Part shown: positions 62,701-64,000 of the stretch, one piece after another
Position numbering within the stretch: the stretch's first letter is position 1
Layout of the letters: every line of letters starts with the position of its first letter
DNA from: Pseudomonas sp. LP_7_YM
GTDB lineage: Bacteria; Pseudomonadota; Gammaproteobacteria; Pseudomonadales; Pseudomonadaceae
DNA length: 64,000 bases
Assembly: GCF_004364435.1 (NCBI RefSeq)
Contig: NZ_SOCT01000009.1
Coordinates: 96,910-160,909 of the forward strand
Direction of reading: 5' to 3'
Translations under genes and position numbers: made by a program
The notes under the pieces: model-generated
Told to the model about the DNA's origin: nothing
The model's database searches: none
Seen by the model: the letters and a program-made list of their open reading frames with translations, nothing else

Positions 62701-63900
62701 ATGAAGTCGGTTGAAGAGCAGTTAGCGCTGATCAAGCGCGGCGCAGATGAACTCCTGGTCGAGTCGGAATTGGTCGCCAAGCTTAAGCGTGGTCAGCCGC
62801 TGCGTATCAAGGCCGGTTTCGACCCAACTGCGCCTGATCTGCACCTGGGGCACACGGTGCTCATTAATAAGCTGCGGCAATTTCAGGAGCTGGGCCATCA
62901 GGTCATCTTCCTGATCGGTGACTTCACCGGCATGATCGGTGATCCGAGTGGTAAAAGCGCCACACGCCCACCGCTGACCCGTGAGCAGGTCCTCGACTAT
63001 GCAGAGACCTATAAAGCTCAGGTATTCAAGATTCTCGATCCAGCCAAGACCGAGGTGGCGTTCAACTCCACCTGGATGGATCAGTTGAGTCCGGCTGACT
63101 TCATTCGCCTGTCCTCCCAGTACACCGTGGCGCGCATGCTGGAACGCGATGACTTCGACAAGCGTTACAAGTCGAACCAGTCGATCGCAATTCATGAGTT
63201 TCTCTATCCTCTGGTCCAGGGCTACGATTCGGTCGCGCTGCGTGCCGATGTCGAGCTGGGCGGTACCGACCAGAAGTTCAACCTGCTGATGGGGCGTGAG
63301 TTGCAGCGCGCATATGGGCAGGAGGCTCAGTGCGTCCTGACCATGCCGTTGCTCGAGGGGTTGGACGGCGTCAAGAAGATGTCCAAGTCATTGGGTAACT
63401 ACGTGGGTATCCAGGAAGCGCCGGGCATCATGTACAGCAAGCTGGTTTCCATTCCTGATGCACTGATGTGGCGTTACTTTGAGTTGCTGAGCTTCCGCTC
63501 CATAGAGGAGATCGCAGGTTTCAAGGCCGAGTGCGAGGCTGGAGCGAATCCGCGGGATATCAAGATCAAACTGGCCGAAGAAATCGTTGCGCGTTTCCAT
63601 GGTGAAGAAGCGGCAGCGAGCGCGCATCGTTCTGCGGGCAACCGTATGAAGGAGGGCGAGCTGCCAGAGGATCTGCCGGAGATATCCGTATCCGGTGCCG
63701 AGGACATGCCTATCGCTGCCGTCCTTAACAAGGCCGGTCTGGTCAAGAACTCTGCAATCGCGCGTGACCTGCTGGCTTCCGGCGGTGTTCGTATAGATGG
63801 TGAAGTGATCGACCGTGGCTTCATCTTTAAGGTGGGCGCGACTCATGTCTGTCAGGCCGGGAAGAAGGCTTTCGGGCGTGTCACATTGAATTTGGAATAA
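62701..63900 (+). CDS. tyrS: Tyrosyl-tRNA synthetase
   Basis: A 399-residue class I tRNA synthetase for tyrosine. It has the HIGH-type motif PDLHLGHTVL, the KMSKS motif VKKMSKSLGNYV and a C-terminal S4 RNA-binding domain (IARDLLASGGVRIDGEVID). In P. aeruginosa the same position, just before an rRNA operon, holds tyrZ (PA0668), one of two tyrosyl-tRNA synthetases; the same may be true here. Confidence 0.96.
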   Translation: MKSVEEQLALIKRGADELLVESELVAKLKRGQPLRIKAGFDPTAPDLHLGHTVLINKLRQFQELGHQVIFLIGDFTGMIGDPSGKSATRPPLTREQVLDYAETYKAQVFKILDPAKTEVAFNSTWMDQLSPADFIRLSSQYTVARMLERDDFDKRYKSNQSIAIHEFLYPLVQGYDSVALRADVELGGTDQKFNLLMGRELQRAYGQEAQCVLTMPLLEGLDGVKKMSKSLGNYVGIQEAPGIMYSKLVSIPDALMWRYFELLSFRSIEEIAGFKAECEAGANPRDIKIKLAEEIVARFHGEEAAASAHRSAGNRMKEGELPEDLPEISVSGAEDMPIAAVLNKAGLVKNSAIARDLLASGGVRIDGEVIDRGFIFKVGATHVCQAGKKAFGRVTLNLE

Positions 63901-63915
63901 AGTTCAAATAAGTGC

Positions 63916-63943
63916 TTGACGCCCCTCTGGATGTGTCTATAAT
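63916..63943 (+). promoter_or_regulatory. rRNA operon promoter
   Basis: TTGACG (63916-63921), 16-base spacer, TATAAT (63938-63943) and a GC-rich discriminator (TCGCCCC), typical of stringently controlled rrn promoters. It starts 15 bases after the tyrS stop. Confidence 0.85.
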
Positions 63944-63949
63944 TCGCCC

Positions 63950-64000
63950 CACTTCCGGCGCAGACGAAACGGAAAACTCCTTGATAATCAAAGAGTTGGA
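63950..64000 (+). ncRNA. 5' leader of the 16S rRNA precursor (partial)
   Basis: The transcribed leader after the rrn promoter, containing AACGGAAAACTCCTTGATAA, which I recall from Pseudomonas rRNA leaders. The 16S coding region itself lies beyond the right edge. Confidence 0.6.

Overview
The window is chromosomal DNA of a fluorescent Pseudomonas, most likely from the P. syringae group or a near relative. The evidence is gene order: rpsU-dnaG-rpoD beside tsaD-plsY-folB-folK-cca, the ycgB-yeaH-prkA block, glpE-apaH-apaG-rsmA-pdxA-surA-lptD, amgK-murU-djlA, rpe-gph-trpE, trpGDC-vfr, argC-erpA-anmK and tyrS followed by an rRNA promoter. I know this order from P. aeruginosa and other pseudomonads. 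Species assignment is inference; no rRNA coding sequence lies inside the window.

Layout. 1-1433: a decayed PAS-GGDEF-EAL gene. 1580-5921: the macromolecular synthesis operon (rpsU, dnaG, rpoD) on the minus strand. 6117-10015: tsaD, plsY, folB/folK and cca. 10097-14995: the SpoVR/YeaH/PrkA stress module. 15284-22952: a minus-strand run of nucleotide, rRNA-methylation, PLP and outer-membrane biogenesis genes ending with surA and lptD. 23082-25601: divergent amgK-murU (cell-wall sugar recycling) and a DnaJ-domain protein. 25780-26766: a DUF3530 protein.

26767-29968 is the accessory island. It is AT-richer than its surroundings. It holds a 53-codon peptide gene with its own ribosome binding site and flanking inverted repeats, then a protein broken into three overlapping frames (resembling DUF6875), then a peptide-exporter-like ABC transporter with its first membrane helix in another frame, then remnant DNA. 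I read it as a small ribosomal peptide (RiPP or microcin-like) locus that may be decaying in this strain. It is the best candidate for an undescribed system here.

29969-39979 is a complete type II secretion operon (gspE-F-G-H-I-J-K-L-M-C/N-D) with a lipoprotein secretin and a GspE that lacks the usual zinc-binding cysteines. Next to it are a small exported basic protein, a large exported GH3 glycosidase with a PA14 insert, and a TetR regulator; a 26-bp palindrome sits in the promoter region between the two exported-protein genes.

44507-53430 carries rpe, gph, trpE, the autotransporter esterase estA, trpGDC and a lipoate-ligase-like gene. Near-identical Trp-rich leader peptides (ending ARWRWRA) precede both trpE and trpG; the first is read in frame as the end of Gph. 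The trpE-trpG interval, a known tailocin insertion site in Pseudomonas, holds only estA. 53437-63900 carries vfr, an OsmC-like gene, coq7, hinT, an SDR, a DUF805 protein, hemJ, argC, erpA, anmK, an M23 peptidase and tyrS. The window ends inside the leader of an rRNA operon. Apart from the first gene and the accessory island I saw no frameshifts, which argues that those breaks are decay rather than general sequencing error.
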